Shown here: positions 28,457-38,374 of the stretch, piece by piece
Position numbering within the stretch: position 1 is the first letter of the stretch
How the letters are laid out: the number at the start of each line of letters is the position of its first letter
NCBI RefSeq assembly: GCF_001418225.1
Contig: NZ_LIPT01000002.1
Span: 1 to 64,000 of the forward strand
Direction: 5' to 3'
From: Pannonibacter indicus
GTDB taxonomy: Bacteria > Pseudomonadota > Alphaproteobacteria > Rhizobiales > Stappiaceae
Length of the DNA stretch: 64,000 nucleotides
Made by a program: the position numbers and the translations under genes
Notes under the pieces: generated by a model
Told to the model about the DNA's origin: nothing
The model's database searches: none
The model's input: only the letters and a program-made list of their open reading frames with translations

Positions 28457-29829
28457 ATGCAATCCGTCAGGCCCTGTCCCGCGTCAATGTGAAGGAGTTT
28501 CTCTGGTCGCTGGTCAGCCGGCTGGCCTCGCCCGTGCTCAGCTTTTCCGTTTTGCTGATGGCCAGCCGCATGCTCAGCATCGAGGAATACGGCCTCTACA
28601 ATTTCCTGTTCTCGGTCGGCTCGTCGCTGGGCCTCGTTCTGGTGCTCGGCCAGAACGTGCTGCTGCTCAAGCATTACCGCAACACCGGCAAGCCAGAAGA
28701 CGCGCCCGGCAATGCGGCCCTCTTGCGCATGAACGCGGTCTGGCTTGCCTGCGGCGCCCTGTTTCTGGCGGCCGCAACGGCCCTCATCTATCCGTTCCGG
28801 CAGGGTCTTGAGCTGCATTATCAGGCCCTGCATGTGGCCTTCGTGTTCGCTGCGGTTTTTTCCGTCAGCGAGTACATGCAGTATTATTTCCGGGTGAAGG
28901 GCAATGTCGGTCTGGCGCTGACACCGCGTGAAAACATCTGGCGCATCCTCACGCTTCTCTGCTTCCCGTTCTTCACCTGGACCGGATTCATGAATTCCGG
29001 TGCCAGGGCGATGGAGATCACCACGGTGCTTCTGGTACTGGTGGTCGGCTATCAGGTGCTGCGCATGCTGGCGCTGGAAGGCCGGGGCTTCCTGCGGCAG
29101 ACGCACATGGCAGGCGGCAGCAGCCAGAAGCGGGAATGGACGCATGAAAGCCTGTTCTTCACCGCCAACAGCTTCTTCGTCTCGGCTTCGCTCTATCTGG
29201 AAACCATCCTCATCGGCATCTTCCTGAGCCTTGAGGCCGCCGCCTTCTATTTCGTCGCCTTCCGCCTTGCCGCGCTGCTGATGCTGCCCGTCACCATCAT
29301 CGACACCGTCGGCGTGCCCATGGTTTCTGCAAAGCTTCAGGAGCGGAACACCGCCGGGGCACAATATCTGATCTCGATCCTCTCCGCCGCCAGCTTTGCC
29401 GGAACGCTGCTTGCCTATATGTTCATGATGCTGATCGGCAAGTTTGCGCTCGGATTGTTCGAGCCGAGCTTTGCCGAACACTTCGACGTTCTGGTGATTC
29501 TGTGCCTGCTGCCGGTGCTGCATGCCTTCTTCGGTCCCGGCAGCAGCCTTTTGATGATCGGCGGCGGCGAGCGTTACTTTCTAGCCATGCGGTCGGTCGC
29601 CTTTGCCTTCTATATCGGCGCACTGGCGCTGGCCGCGCCGGTCTATGGCATGGCCGGCATTGCGGCGATTGGCACGCTGCACAGCGTTGCCGTGCTCTAT
29701 CTCTGCCGCAACTGGTCGCTGAAGCACATGGGGGTGGACAATATGGCCAGCACCATCGTCACCGTTCTGCGCAACTGGCGGCAGGGCAATGTGGCCAGCG
29801 CCACACCCGGCCATAAGGACGGGCAATGA
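28453..29829 (+). CDS. Wzx-like polysaccharide flippase
   Basis: 458 residues with about 12-14 membrane helices and the MOP/PST-type N-terminus VSRLASPVLSFSVLLMASRM followed by LSIEEYGLYNFLFSVGSS. Members translocate undecaprenyl-linked repeat units across the inner membrane. It overlaps both the upstream GT4 gene and the downstream GH5 gene by four bases, so the three are translationally coupled. The fold is clear, the substrate is not. Confidence 0.85.
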   Translation: MNAIRQALSRVNVKEFLWSLVSRLASPVLSFSVLLMASRMLSIEEYGLYNFLFSVGSSLGLVLVLGQNVLLLKHYRNTGKPEDAPGNAALLRMNAVWLACGALFLAAATALIYPFRQGLELHYQALHVAFVFAAVFSVSEYMQYYFRVKGNVGLALTPRENIWRILTLLCFPFFTWTGFMNSGARAMEITTVLLVLVVGYQVLRMLALEGRGFLRQTHMAGGSSQKREWTHESLFFTANSFFVSASLYLETILIGIFLSLEAAAFYFVAFRLAALLMLPVTIIDTVGVPMVSAKLQERNTAGAQYLISILSAASFAGTLLAYMFMMLIGKFALGLFEPSFAEHFDVLVILCLLPVLHAFFGPGSSLLMIGGGERYFLAMRSVAFAFYIGALALAAPVYGMAGIAAIGTLHSVAVLYLCRNWSLKHMGVDNMASTIVTVLRNWRQGNVASATPGHKDGQ

Positions 29830-30986
29830 TGGCGGGGCGCGCATCGGCCGGGCCTGCACCCGCAAGGCTCATCGCCAGATTGTTGACCGCCCTGCTGTGC
29901 CTGCCCGCTGCGATACTGCCTGCATCAGCACAGACCCTCACCTGCCTGCGCGGCGCCAATGTGGCCGGGGCAGAGTTTGGCGATACGGTCGGCAAGCTCG
30001 GCACCACCCATTTCTACCCGACGCAGAAGACCCTCACCTATCTGGCCGGCAAGGGCATGAACATCGTCCGCTTTCCCTTCAAGTGGGAACGGTTGCAGCC
30101 CGAACTCTACGGCCCGCTTGATGACCGGGAACTGACGCCCCTGCTGGCCAGCGTTGCCATGGCGCGGCAGATGGGCTTCACCGTCATTCTGGACCCGCAC
30201 ACCAACGCCCGCTTTGCCGGCATGCAGATCGGCTCGCCGGAGGTGCCAACCGCCGCCTTCGTGGATTTCTGGCGCCGCATGTCCGCCTTTCACGCGGGCG
30301 ATCCTCAAGTCATGTTCGAGCTGCAGAACGAGCCGGATTACATGGATGCAGCCTTCTGGCTGCCCTCCGTCAATGCGGCCATCGCCGCGATCCGGGAAAA
30401 TGGCGCGGACAACATGATCCTGGTGCCCGGCACCATCTGGACCAGTGCCTATCACTGGTTCGCGGAGCAAAACGGCGGCAGCAATGCTGAGGTGATGACC
30501 GGAGTCATTGACCCTCTGAACAATTTCGCCTTCGACATCCACCAGTATCCCGACCACGATTTTTCCGGCACCAACCGAACCTGCCCGGCGACGGATACGG
30601 CGATTGAATCCCTCCGCCGGGTCACGGATTGGCTGAAGGCCACCGGCAACCGGGCGCTGCTGGGCGAATTCGGCGGCACCGCCAGCCCGGACTGTCTCGA
30701 TGCCATCGGCCGCATGGCCGGTTTCGTCAATGACAACCCGGACACTTGGATCGGCTGGACCTATTGGGCCGCCGGTGACTGGTGGGGCGATTATCCGCTC
30801 TCCATCCAGCCCGATGACAATGGCATCGAACGGCCGCAGATGCGGGTGGTGCAGCGTTATATCCTTGATCCCGTGACCGGACAGATCCCGGCCTGCGCTT
30901 CGCTGGCTCCGGCTGGGGCCTGGCAGCTGCGCGGCCCGGACGGGAGCCAGAAAGGAACCGGTTCGGCCGATGCCCCCGCGCGCTGA
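29826..30986 (+). CDS. Secreted family 5 glycoside hydrolase (endoglucanase-like)
   Basis: 386 residues. A signal peptide ends near PASAQT (residue 37). The GH5 acid/base is Glu169 in VMFELQNEPDY, and the nucleophile is Glu281 in NRALLGEFGGTASPD; RFPFKWERLQPE and FDIHQYPDHDFSGT are other GH5 stretches. It is expected to cleave beta-linked glucan or mannan in the periplasm, trimming or releasing the polymer. It overlaps the neighbouring hydrolase gene by 17 bases. Confidence 0.9.
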   Translation: MMAGRASAGPAPARLIARLLTALLCLPAAILPASAQTLTCLRGANVAGAEFGDTVGKLGTTHFYPTQKTLTYLAGKGMNIVRFPFKWERLQPELYGPLDDRELTPLLASVAMARQMGFTVILDPHTNARFAGMQIGSPEVPTAAFVDFWRRMSAFHAGDPQVMFELQNEPDYMDAAFWLPSVNAAIAAIRENGADNMILVPGTIWTSAYHWFAEQNGGSNAEVMTGVIDPLNNFAFDIHQYPDHDFSGTNRTCPATDTAIESLRRVTDWLKATGNRALLGEFGGTASPDCLDAIGRMAGFVNDNPDTWIGWTYWAAGDWWGDYPLSIQPDDNGIERPQMRVVQRYILDPVTGQIPACASLAPAGAWQLRGPDGSQKGTGSADAPAR

Positions 30987-32718
30987 CACTGTGACGGCAC
31001 AGACCCCGGTTGCCCTGACACATGAGCCCGCGCTGGTGATGGGGCCACCCGCAGAAACGGGCGTGATCCTGATCGAAGACTGGGGCTACACCGGCCTCTG
31101 CGCCCGGCGCAGCATGCGGCTGCTGGCCGAGCGGCTGGCCGCTGCAGGCTATCCGGTGCTGCGGTTCGATCTGCCCGGCATGGGTGCTTCCTTGCGCAAT
31201 CCGGAAGAGATTGACGGACTGGAACAGGCCGCAACCGCCCTCGATGAGGCGGCCGAAGCCTTGAGCGCCGCCCACGCCTGCAACCGCTTCATCTTCTCAG
31301 GGCTTGGCCTTGGCGCGCTTCTGGCGCTGGACCGGGTGGCCCGTCAGCCGCAGAGTGCCGCCGCGCTGATCCTCATGGCGCCGCCCGTTTCGGGCCGCAG
31401 CTGGCTGCGGGAGAATCAGCTGAATGCGGCCATGATCGCAGAGCGCACGGGTGTTTCCACGCCGCCGGTGCCGGGTATCGCCTTTCATGTGGCCGGGATC
31501 GCCATGCCTGAGGGGCTGGCGGGCGCCATCCGCTCACGCCGGATGACTGCGCAGGACATTCCGGCCAGCCTGCCCGTCCTCGTCATGCCCCGTCCCGGAC
31601 GGACGGCCGAAGAGGACTTTGCCTCGGATCTTGCCACCACGCATGCCAAGGCAACGCGGCTCGATTTTGCCGGCTATGACGCCATGGTCACGGACCCGAC
31701 CCTGTCGCAGGCGCCGCTGGATGATCTCGCCGGACTGGCCCTGTGGCTGGAACAGGTCTTGCCGGCCGAGCCCCCTGCCCGCGCTGCTGCCCCGGCAAGT
31801 CCGGCGATCCTGACCGCCGCCAGCTTCACCGAGGAAACCGTCATGCTGGGCCGGTACGGCCAGATGGCCGGAACCTGGTGCAAGCCTGTGAGCCAACCGG
31901 AAACAGCCGGCCCCGTGGTTCTGGCCTTTTCCGCAGGCGGCACGCCGCGCACCGGCTGGGCCCATGGCATGCGGGACATGGCGCGGGCACTGGCCGCAAG
32001 GGGCATTGCCTCGCTGCGGGTTGATGCTTCGGACATTGGCGACAGCGTGGCCGCACCGGAGGGGCTCTATCCCGTCCACTACAGCGCCCCGCAGATGCAG
32101 GACGTGACGGATGCGCTCGACTGGTTGAGCGCACGCGGCTACTCCCAAGTCATCGCAACGGGTGCCTGCAGCGGCGCCTATCTCGCCCTTCGCGGGGCCG
32201 TGGCAGACACACGGATCAAGGCAGCGGTCTGCGTCAACCTGCAGCGGCTGCTGTGGGACCGGCGCGAGGATATCGCCGACCTGCTGCATTTCGGCCATGA
32301 CGATGCCGCCGGCTATGCGGGCAAGCTGCTGGACCCGGACAAGCTGCGCAAGCTGTTCTCCGGCGGCGTGCCGGTGCTGCGGCTGCTGAAATACATGGCC
32401 GGACGGGCGCTGCAAAAGGCCGAAGAGAAAACGGCGCCCTGGGCCATGGGCCTGACGCCCTCATCCCGCCTGCAACGGCAGATCGCCGCGGATCTGGCAC
32501 TTGTTTCCGGACGCGACCAGACCATAGACCTGATCTACAGCCCCAACGACCCCGGCCTGCCCTATCTGGAACAGGCGCTTGGGCCCAATGGCGCCAAGGC
32601 AGCCAGCCTGCCGGGTGTGTCCGTCACCTTCCTTGAAACGGCCGATCACAATCTGACACCGCCCGCAGCGCGGGCCGTCTGGCTCGCCCATCTGTTGAAG
32701 GCAGCTCAGCCCTCGTAA
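30970..32718 (+). CDS. Two-domain alpha/beta hydrolase (exosortase-associated-hydrolase-like)
   Basis: 582 residues with two alpha/beta-hydrolase halves. The N-terminal half (RMRLLAERLAAAGYPVLRFD-like segment, here LLAERLAAAGYPVLRFDLPG) has FSGLGLGALLAL where GxSxG should be, so its Ser nucleophile is missing. The C-terminal half (TGWAHGMRDMARALAARGIA) has VIATGACSGAYLAL with Cys near residue 400 in the nucleophile position, as in dienelactone-hydrolase-like enzymes and exosortase-system hydrolases. It ends in ETADHNLTPPAAR, where His can complete the triad. Its place in an exopolysaccharide locus suggests removal or transfer of an acyl group; this is inference. Confidence 0.75.
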   Translation: MPPRADTVTAQTPVALTHEPALVMGPPAETGVILIEDWGYTGLCARRSMRLLAERLAAAGYPVLRFDLPGMGASLRNPEEIDGLEQAATALDEAAEALSAAHACNRFIFSGLGLGALLALDRVARQPQSAAALILMAPPVSGRSWLRENQLNAAMIAERTGVSTPPVPGIAFHVAGIAMPEGLAGAIRSRRMTAQDIPASLPVLVMPRPGRTAEEDFASDLATTHAKATRLDFAGYDAMVTDPTLSQAPLDDLAGLALWLEQVLPAEPPARAAAPASPAILTAASFTEETVMLGRYGQMAGTWCKPVSQPETAGPVVLAFSAGGTPRTGWAHGMRDMARALAARGIASLRVDASDIGDSVAAPEGLYPVHYSAPQMQDVTDALDWLSARGYSQVIATGACSGAYLALRGAVADTRIKAAVCVNLQRLLWDRREDIADLLHFGHDDAAGYAGKLLDPDKLRKLFSGGVPVLRLLKYMAGRALQKAEEKTAPWAMGLTPSSRLQRQIAADLALVSGRDQTIDLIYSPNDPGLPYLEQALGPNGAKAASLPGVSVTFLETADHNLTPPAARAVWLAHLLKAAQPS

Positions 32719-35153
32719 CCCGCACCTGCCAGCGCATTGACCGCCGAGACGAGACCGCGCGGTGCCGCATCAGCCGGTGCAGAGGCTCTGCGCCTGAGAC
32801 GAATGCGGCGCGGTGCTCCGGGCGCAAGGTGGAACCAGTTGTCTTGCGCAATGAAGCATGGGTCCTCCACATGCAGGCTTTCCGCAAAGCGGCTGGCGGC
32901 CACCTCCAGCGCCCAGTTGCCGTCTTCGCATCTCTCTACCGCCACCGTCAGACCCAGATCCTGCAGCGGCAGATTGCGGCCTGCGGGAAAATGGAACGCC
33001 TCGCTGAGGCATTTTCCCGTCTCCGCATCTATGAGGCGCAGCACCGTAACGGAATGCGGCAGCGGGCCGAAACGATAGGCATAGGTGATGTCGAAGAAGC
33101 TGCCGATCAGATCAACGGCAGGGATGATCTGCCCCGAACGGGCGGCAAGTTCCATCTCGCGGGCAGCACTCAGCACCGGCACATGGCCGTCCCGCAGGGC
33201 CTGCAAGGTGAGCTTCACCCGGCGCGGTTCCCCCGTCTCATTGAGTAGATGCACGTCGAGGCCGTTGGTGCCCTCGTCCAGCGCCAGCACCTGAAGCGGG
33301 CGCAGCACATGCGCCAGGGCCTGCAACGCCGGCTTGGGCTCCCCGCCCGCCGCGATCAGGCCCCAGCCGCAGCCGGGGGCAAGATCGCTCAGAGCCAGCA
33401 CTAAAGCACCCCGGCAGGAAGAGCCAACCCGCCGCCACTCGGCAAAGGTCTCCGCCATCACCGCGCCGCTGACGGCGCGCGACAGCAGGAGATAGCGCGC
33501 CGGGTCTTCTGCCGCGAGCGCCTGCGGGTCCACCCGGTAAAGCTCCCTGAGATAATGATTCCGCACATCCGCGAAATCCCAGTCTGCACCCCGGTCTTTG
33601 GGAGCCAGCGCCTTCCAGTCCGCATCTGACGGTTTACGGCCGGCAAGGCCTGCTTCATCCGGCAGATTGGCGAAGGCAAGGCACTCGCCGGCAAAGCGCA
33701 CATTGGCGCGGCGGGCATCTTCCAGCGGGCGGCGGTAGGCGCCGGCGCCGTAGTAATGGCCGATGCCCTCCCCCGGATAGAATGGCAGGCTGCCGCCGGA
33801 GGGGGAGTTGGGCACGAAGGGAATGCGCGGCGCCTCTTCCGCCGCAAGGCACGGCAGCAATTCTCCCGAAAGCGAACAGGCGCGCCGCTCTGCAGGCAGG
33901 CCCATCATCGCCGCCTGCTGCTGCATTTCGCTGCCGCCGCACAGCACGGTGAGGCAGGGATGCAGGCTGAGGCGGGCCAGCGCCTGCCGCGCCTCCACCT
34001 CGACGGAGGCGGCAAAAGCCTCATCAGCCATCGGATAATCGAAATTGGCGAACTGGAAATCCTGCCAGAGCATCAGTCCCAGTTCATCGCACAGATCGAG
34101 CAGGTCATCGCTGGCATAAACGCTCAGGCCCGGCACGCGGATCATGTTGAACCCGGCCGCCACCGCCGCCTCCAGATACGGGCGGCAGGCCTTCCGGTCA
34201 TCGCGCAGCGCCAAGAGGTCCGCACTGGTCCAGACCGCGCCACGGGCAAAAACCGGCAGACCATTGAGGACCAGGCCGAAACCCTTGCCATCCGCTCCCC
34301 GGTCCACCCCGATGCGGCGGAAGCCGGTGCGGCCGAGCCATGTCTCAACGCCGTCCTGCTCCAGCACCACGTCATGCAGGGCTGGGGTGCCATGGGTTGC
34401 GGGCCACCAGGGGGCCACACCGGGCAAGTGGAGACCGGCCGTGAATGTGCCGGGGCCGGTTTGCTTCAGCTTCGCAGTGTGACCGGCGCAGCGGACCATG
34501 GCGCCCGCCATCTTCGCTGCTGCGCACATGTGCACAACGAGATGCCCGGTGCCGTCTTCATCCAGATGTGCTGCCATGGTCTGCAGAACGGGCGCATCTG
34601 CATCCCCCCTTTCGATCCACACCGGCTTCCACGGTCCCACGGCCTCGATCTCCGGGCACCAGCCAGGCATATGGCCGAGCAGCGTGGTGCGGATGCCGCG
34701 CAGGGCAGGCTCATCGATCAGCATGGTTTTCCAGCGGGCGCGCGGCAGCTTGCGGGCCAGCAGCCCGGTCAGCGCCCGGAAGACGAGAACGAGCGTGTTC
34801 CGGGCCTCAGCCTCCACCTCAACGGCGTAGCTTCGGAACATGTTGCCCGTCTCCAGCACACAAGTGCCATTCCACCAGACCTCGCAGAGTGTCGCCAGCC
34901 CCTCGAAGATGAGCCGGTGACGGCCGGGTTGGGCGGGAACTTCCGCGCTGTAGCAGATATCCCGGTCCTGCAGCGGCATGGGAACCGCCGGATCAAACCG
35001 TCCCGCCCGCGCAAGCGCTTCCGCCGCCGTGCCGGGCACGGGCGCGGGAATGCTCTCCAGCTCCGCCAGTCCCTCAAGCGTTGCAACGGTCCCAACCGGC
35101 AGCACCACCATGCGCCAGTCTGTGGTAAGAAGCTTGCGCCCTGCCATCATCAT
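32706..35153 (-). CDS. Family 2 glycoside hydrolase, beta-mannosidase-like
   Basis: 815 residues with the GH2 layout: sugar-binding N-terminal sandwich (LATLCEVWWNGTCVLETGNM), PEIEAVGPWKPVWIER, the immunoglobulin-like domain, then the TIM barrel with FNMIRVPGLSVYASDDLLDL and LGLMLWQDFQFANFDYP. The acid/base is probably Glu in LTVLCGGSEMQQQ and the nucleophile Glu in VRFAGECLAFANLP. No signal peptide is seen, so it is likely cytoplasmic. It is convergent with the hydrolase gene (13-base overlap) and lies 93 bases after DUF1839 on the same strand, so it may be transcribed with the carrier-protein operon. Confidence 0.85.
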   Translation of the reverse strand: MMMAGRKLLTTDWRMVVLPVGTVATLEGLAELESIPAPVPGTAAEALARAGRFDPAVPMPLQDRDICYSAEVPAQPGRHRLIFEGLATLCEVWWNGTCVLETGNMFRSYAVEVEAEARNTLVLVFRALTGLLARKLPRARWKTMLIDEPALRGIRTTLLGHMPGWCPEIEAVGPWKPVWIERGDADAPVLQTMAAHLDEDGTGHLVVHMCAAAKMAGAMVRCAGHTAKLKQTGPGTFTAGLHLPGVAPWWPATHGTPALHDVVLEQDGVETWLGRTGFRRIGVDRGADGKGFGLVLNGLPVFARGAVWTSADLLALRDDRKACRPYLEAAVAAGFNMIRVPGLSVYASDDLLDLCDELGLMLWQDFQFANFDYPMADEAFAASVEVEARQALARLSLHPCLTVLCGGSEMQQQAAMMGLPAERRACSLSGELLPCLAAEEAPRIPFVPNSPSGGSLPFYPGEGIGHYYGAGAYRRPLEDARRANVRFAGECLAFANLPDEAGLAGRKPSDADWKALAPKDRGADWDFADVRNHYLRELYRVDPQALAAEDPARYLLLSRAVSGAVMAETFAEWRRVGSSCRGALVLALSDLAPGCGWGLIAAGGEPKPALQALAHVLRPLQVLALDEGTNGLDVHLLNETGEPRRVKLTLQALRDGHVPVLSAAREMELAARSGQIIPAVDLIGSFFDITYAYRFGPLPHSVTVLRLIDAETGKCLSEAFHFPAGRNLPLQDLGLTVAVERCEDGNWALEVAASRFAESLHVEDPCFIAQDNWFHLAPGAPRRIRLRRRASAPADAAPRGLVSAVNALAGAGYEG

Positions 35154-35195
35154 ACGCCCGGGCCTTCAGAGGAGGCCTGCAATCTCGCTACCCTT

Positions 35196-35230
35196 CCTCT
35201 CCCCCTCAAGAGGAGAGAGGGGCGCTGCGG
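35196..35230. repeat. Dispersed palindromic intergenic repeat, copy 2
   Basis: CTCTCCCCCTCAAGAGGAGA followed by GAGGGGCGCTGCGG, matching the copy at 11881-11917 at most positions. It lies in the 93-base gap between the GH2 and DUF1839 genes. Confidence 0.6.
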
Positions 35231-35246
35231 CCAAATGTCAGGCAAC

Positions 35247-36248
35247 TCAGCCACGCACGTCACCACAAACCGCCACCAGCCCCGCCACCAGCTCATCCCA
35301 GGCATCGGCAGCCGGCATCAGCGCCGGTGTCAGCCGGTCGAAGGATTTGCGCATCACGGCGCGGGCGAGCTGGAACTGGACCGATTTGGCGCAGGATGAA
35401 ATGGTCCTGGCATGAGCGGCAAGCGGCGCCAGGCCGCCAAGTTGCGCCTGGTTGGCTGAAAGCCACTCAAGATGTGCAGCGAACAGCTCGAAATTCGCGC
35501 CCAGCTGACGCAGGGTGTTGAAGGCATAGAGGTGGAAGAAGCCGAAGGGCCGATCCGCAATCGCCTCCACCTGCCCGGCAAAGACTTCGGTAAAGCTGCG
35601 CACCGGGTTGGCTTCAGGCCTTGCGGCAACATGGCGGGCGAGGATCTTCGCGGCGCGATCCGCAATCTCCGGCTCCTGCGGCAATGCAGCCGGGAACTTG
35701 ACGAACTCGGTGTAGGGCAGCAGCGGCAGGGCGTCCGGCGCAGCATTGCGGTGGAAGATGCCGTCGAAATCTTCCCCCTCCAGCCGGTGCAGGCCAAGGT
35801 TATGGAAATAGTCCATCTGCCGGGCTTCAAGGTCGAGCCGGTTGACGGCCACTGTCGTCTTGCCGTGTTCCTTGCGGTAAGCGGTGCCCTGCGTGTCCGG
35901 CAGGAAGAAGCTGTCCAGCTCGACGAGGCACAGGCGCCCGCGGCGGATCTGCTCTGCCACATGCAGCTCCACCCGGTCGTAGATGGCAAGTTCCGTCACC
36001 CGCAGGCCGAAGAGCGTTTCCAGATCCTCCAGCGGCACCTTGAAGAAGGTGAACTGGTCGCCCTCGAAATCCTGCGTGATGGCAAAGCCCAGCGCTGCCT
36101 CCGGCGGCAGGCCGAGCGCGGCCAGAACCTCGATCCATATGTCGAGATAGCAGTTGGTTTCCGGCCAGTCGCGCGACAGGTCATGCAGGGCATGGCGCTG
36201 ATAGGTCTCGGGCGAAAGCGCCGGAAACACCTTGTCCGTCACGGCCAT
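35247..36248 (-). CDS. DUF1839 family protein
   Basis: 333 residues. Recognisable DUF1839 stretches are ALHDLSRDWPETNCYLDIWI, FEGDQFTFFKVPLEDLETLF and VELDSFFLPDTQGTAYRKEH, followed by NRLDLEARQMDYFHNLGLHR. The family has no established function and typically sits beside amino acid:[carrier protein] ligases; the CYLDIWIE and FFLPDT segments suggest a globular cytoplasmic enzyme, perhaps an aminoacyl acceptor or transferase. The ATG at 36248 lies one base after the ligase stop, so the pair is translationally coupled. Confidence 0.82.
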   Translation of the reverse strand: MAVTDKVFPALSPETYQRHALHDLSRDWPETNCYLDIWIEVLAALGLPPEAALGFAITQDFEGDQFTFFKVPLEDLETLFGLRVTELAIYDRVELHVAEQIRRGRLCLVELDSFFLPDTQGTAYRKEHGKTTVAVNRLDLEARQMDYFHNLGLHRLEGEDFDGIFHRNAAPDALPLLPYTEFVKFPAALPQEPEIADRAAKILARHVAARPEANPVRSFTEVFAGQVEAIADRPFGFFHLYAFNTLRQLGANFELFAAHLEWLSANQAQLGGLAPLAAHARTISSCAKSVQFQLARAVMRKSFDRLTPALMPAADAWDELVAGLVAVCGDVRG

Positions 36249-36249
36249 C

Positions 36250-37158
36250 TCAGCCCCACAGCACCTTGCGCACCTCAGCCGGCCAGCTGCCGGTGTCGAG
36301 GCCGTGGTGAGCAAACAGCGCCAGCGCCACACGTTCAAGCCCGAAGCCGACGCAGGCGGTATGGGCCACTTCACCGTCAGCCGTGGTGAGGCCCCAGGTC
36401 TTGCCGAAATGGTCCTGATGGTAGTTGAAAGACAAGCATGCGGTCGGCTTTTCGGTGGAGGTGACCGGCACCAGCAGCTCGAATTTCAGATTCTGGTCGC
36501 GCTGGTTGTTGGAGAGCATGCGCCCGGCCCGGCCAAAGAACGGGTCATTGGCCACATCGATGGCAACCGGCAGGCCGATGCTGGCAATCAGCTTCTGCCC
36601 GCGCTCCATCCACGACTGACGGAAGGCCATCACCTCGTCCGGCGTGCCCATGCGCACATATTCGCGCATGCGGAACAGCTGCATGCGCGCCGGGTCCTTC
36701 GACGGCTCATGACGGAAGCAATAGGACTGAAGATCGAAGATGCCGCCGCGCTCCGGCAGCTGCCCGCGCCGCGCCACGGTGGGATAGAGCGGATAGCAGG
36801 CGGCCGGCGTCAGCACGATATCCGTTGCCTCCTGCCCCTTGGTCCAGTCACCGCCCCCGGCCATGCATTGCAGCAGGTTCACATGGTCCAGCTCGCAGCC
36901 GCAGAAACTGTGCACCGTGCCGGCCAGCTGCGGGAAGCTCTTCATGTAGCCCGAGCCCTCGAAATGCGCGCGGTTCATGCCCGGCGGAAAACGGATGACC
37001 TCGGCATTCTGGTCCGCCCCGAAGGCCGAAACAAGCGCATCGAAGCGCTGGATCACATCCTCGAACACCCCGCCCCGGCCATAGAGGCCGTCAACACCCG
37101 TGTCGATGAGATGACCGGCGGCAAACAGCCGGTCGAGAAGGGAAGCCTGCATGTCCAT
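36250..37158 (-). CDS. Amino acid:[carrier protein] ligase (class-II aminoacyl-tRNA synthetase-like)
   Basis: 302 residues, a truncated SerRS-like class-II catalytic core without tRNA-binding domain. Motif 2 is [20 protein letters not shown] and motif 3 is [15 protein letters not shown]. Cys121, Glu166 and Cys269 match in spacing (45 and 103 residues) the zinc ligands Cys131/Glu176/Cys279 that I recall for the Bradyrhizobium enzyme Bll0957. Those enzymes activate glycine or alanine with ATP and load it onto the phosphopantetheine of a small carrier protein, not onto tRNA. The cognate carrier is encoded at 38371. The acceptor downstream of the loaded carrier is not known. Confidence 0.9.
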   Translation of the reverse strand: MDMQASLLDRLFAAGHLIDTGVDGLYGRGGVFEDVIQRFDALVSAFGADQNAEVIRFPPGMNRAHFEGSGYMKSFPQLAGTVHSFCGCELDHVNLLQCMAGGGDWTKGQEATDIVLTPAACYPLYPTVARRGQLPERGGIFDLQSYCFRHEPSKDPARMQLFRMREYVRMGTPDEVMAFRQSWMERGQKLIASIGLPVAIDVANDPFFGRAGRMLSNNQRDQNLKFELLVPVTSTEKPTACLSFNYHQDHFGKTWGLTTADGEVAHTACVGFGLERVALALFAHHGLDTGSWPAEVRKVLWG

Positions 37159-37189
37159 GTGTCCCCCAGAGGTCTGTGTCTGGAATGTC

Positions 37190-38374
37190 TCAGCCGAGCA
37201 GGCTGGTGTCCTGCCGGTTCATCAGCAGAAGCGTGGAGGTATTGCCGAGAATGCGGTCGTTGGAGATCATCAGCTGCGCCGAATGCGCGTCGCGCAGATG
37301 GCGGCCAAGGCTGTAGGGCGTGCCATTCTTGTAGCCCATGATGCCGCAGACCAGCAGGCAATGATTGATGATGTCGAGGATCGTCTGCGATGAGGCGATC
37401 TTCACATTGTTCATGGAAACGGCAAAGCTCATGGAGGACAGCCGCGTCTCGTCCTCCCGCGCTGCCTCATACTGCTGCAGCGCCGCCAGAATGTTGGCCT
37501 TCACCAGTTGCAGCAGATTGGACGCCTCGGCCAGGCGCAAGGCGCCGGGCGGCACGGAGCCGGGGCTCTTGCGCGCTGCCGCCTTCACGAAGGCCTGTGC
37601 CCGCGCAAAGGCATCGGCGGCAATGCCGAACCACACGCCGCTCCACAGAATGTGGGAATAGACCAGCATGGACTGGGCCGCGATTTCGGCAAAGGGCTTG
37701 GGCAGGATCTGGCAGGCCGGCGCCTCGCCCTTGAACAGGAACCCGTCCGAACGGGTGCCGCGCATGCCCAGCGTGTCCCAGTGATGGGTCTTGTCGAGGC
37801 TGTACTGGCCCTTCAGAAATACGGTCATCACCTGATCGGACGGTGCACTATCGGCCTTTGCCCGCGAGGTGACGAGGATGGCATCCGCCGCCTCCGCATA
37901 GGAAATGACAGTCGCATCCTTCTCAAGCCGGCAGACCCCGTCCGCCACCTCGACGGCGCAGATGGAGTTGCGCAGGTTGCCGCCAATGCCGCCTTCGGTG
38001 GTGGCGGAGGCAAGCAGAAGCTGTTCATCCGCGATCCGGCGCATGAAGCCTTCGTGCCACGCATCGCCCTGCCCGTGCGCCACAAGGCTCGACACCTTGA
38101 TCTGGTGCATGGCGAAGATCATGCCCGCCGCGGCACAGGCCTGACCGAGAATGGAACAGACTTCCGCCAGCTCTGCGGTGGAGGCGCCTTCGCCGCCCAG
38201 AAACGCCGGAATCTGCAGACCAAGCAGACGCTCCGCCCGCATGGCATCCAGCGCCTCCTGCGGGAAGCGCCCGGAAGCGTCCACATCATCCGCATGGGCG
38301 CCAGCCACGGCCGCAGCGCGCCTTGCACGCTCGGCCAGGGCAAGGGCACGAACCGGCCGCAACTCGTTCATCAC
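37190..38374 (-). CDS. Acyl-CoA dehydrogenase family protein
   Basis: 394 residues with the flavoenzyme fold: helical N-domain ([20 protein letters not shown]), beta-domain ([20 protein letters not shown], then [19 protein letters not shown]) and C-terminal helices ([20 protein letters not shown]). It overlaps the carrier-protein gene by four bases, so it is translated together with it. This suggests that its substrate is an aminoacyl group on the carrier protein, as for the dehydrogenases that oxidise prolyl-carrier proteins in pyrrole synthesis; this is inference. It lies 31 bases before the ligase gene. Confidence 0.85.
   Translation of the reverse strand: MMNELRPVRALALAERARRAAAVAGAHADDVDASGRFPQEALDAMRAERLLGLQIPAFLGGEGASTAELAEVCSILGQACAAAGMIFAMHQIKVSSLVAHGQGDAWHEGFMRRIADEQLLLASATTEGGIGGNLRNSICAVEVADGVCRLEKDATVISYAEAADAILVTSRAKADSAPSDQVMTVFLKGQYSLDKTHHWDTLGMRGTRSDGFLFKGEAPACQILPKPFAEIAAQSMLVYSHILWSGVWFGIAADAFARAQAFVKAAARKSPGSVPPGALRLAEASNLLQLVKANILAALQQYEAAREDETRLSSMSFAVSMNNVKIASSQTILDIINHCLLVCGIMGYKNGTPYSLGRHLRDAHSAQLMISNDRILGNTSTLLLMNRQDTSLLG

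Noticed and set aside
36250-37158. Seryl- or glycyl-tRNA synthetase
   Set aside because: There is no tRNA-binding domain, the zinc triad spacing fits amino acid:[carrier protein] ligases, and a carrier protein gene is in the same operon.
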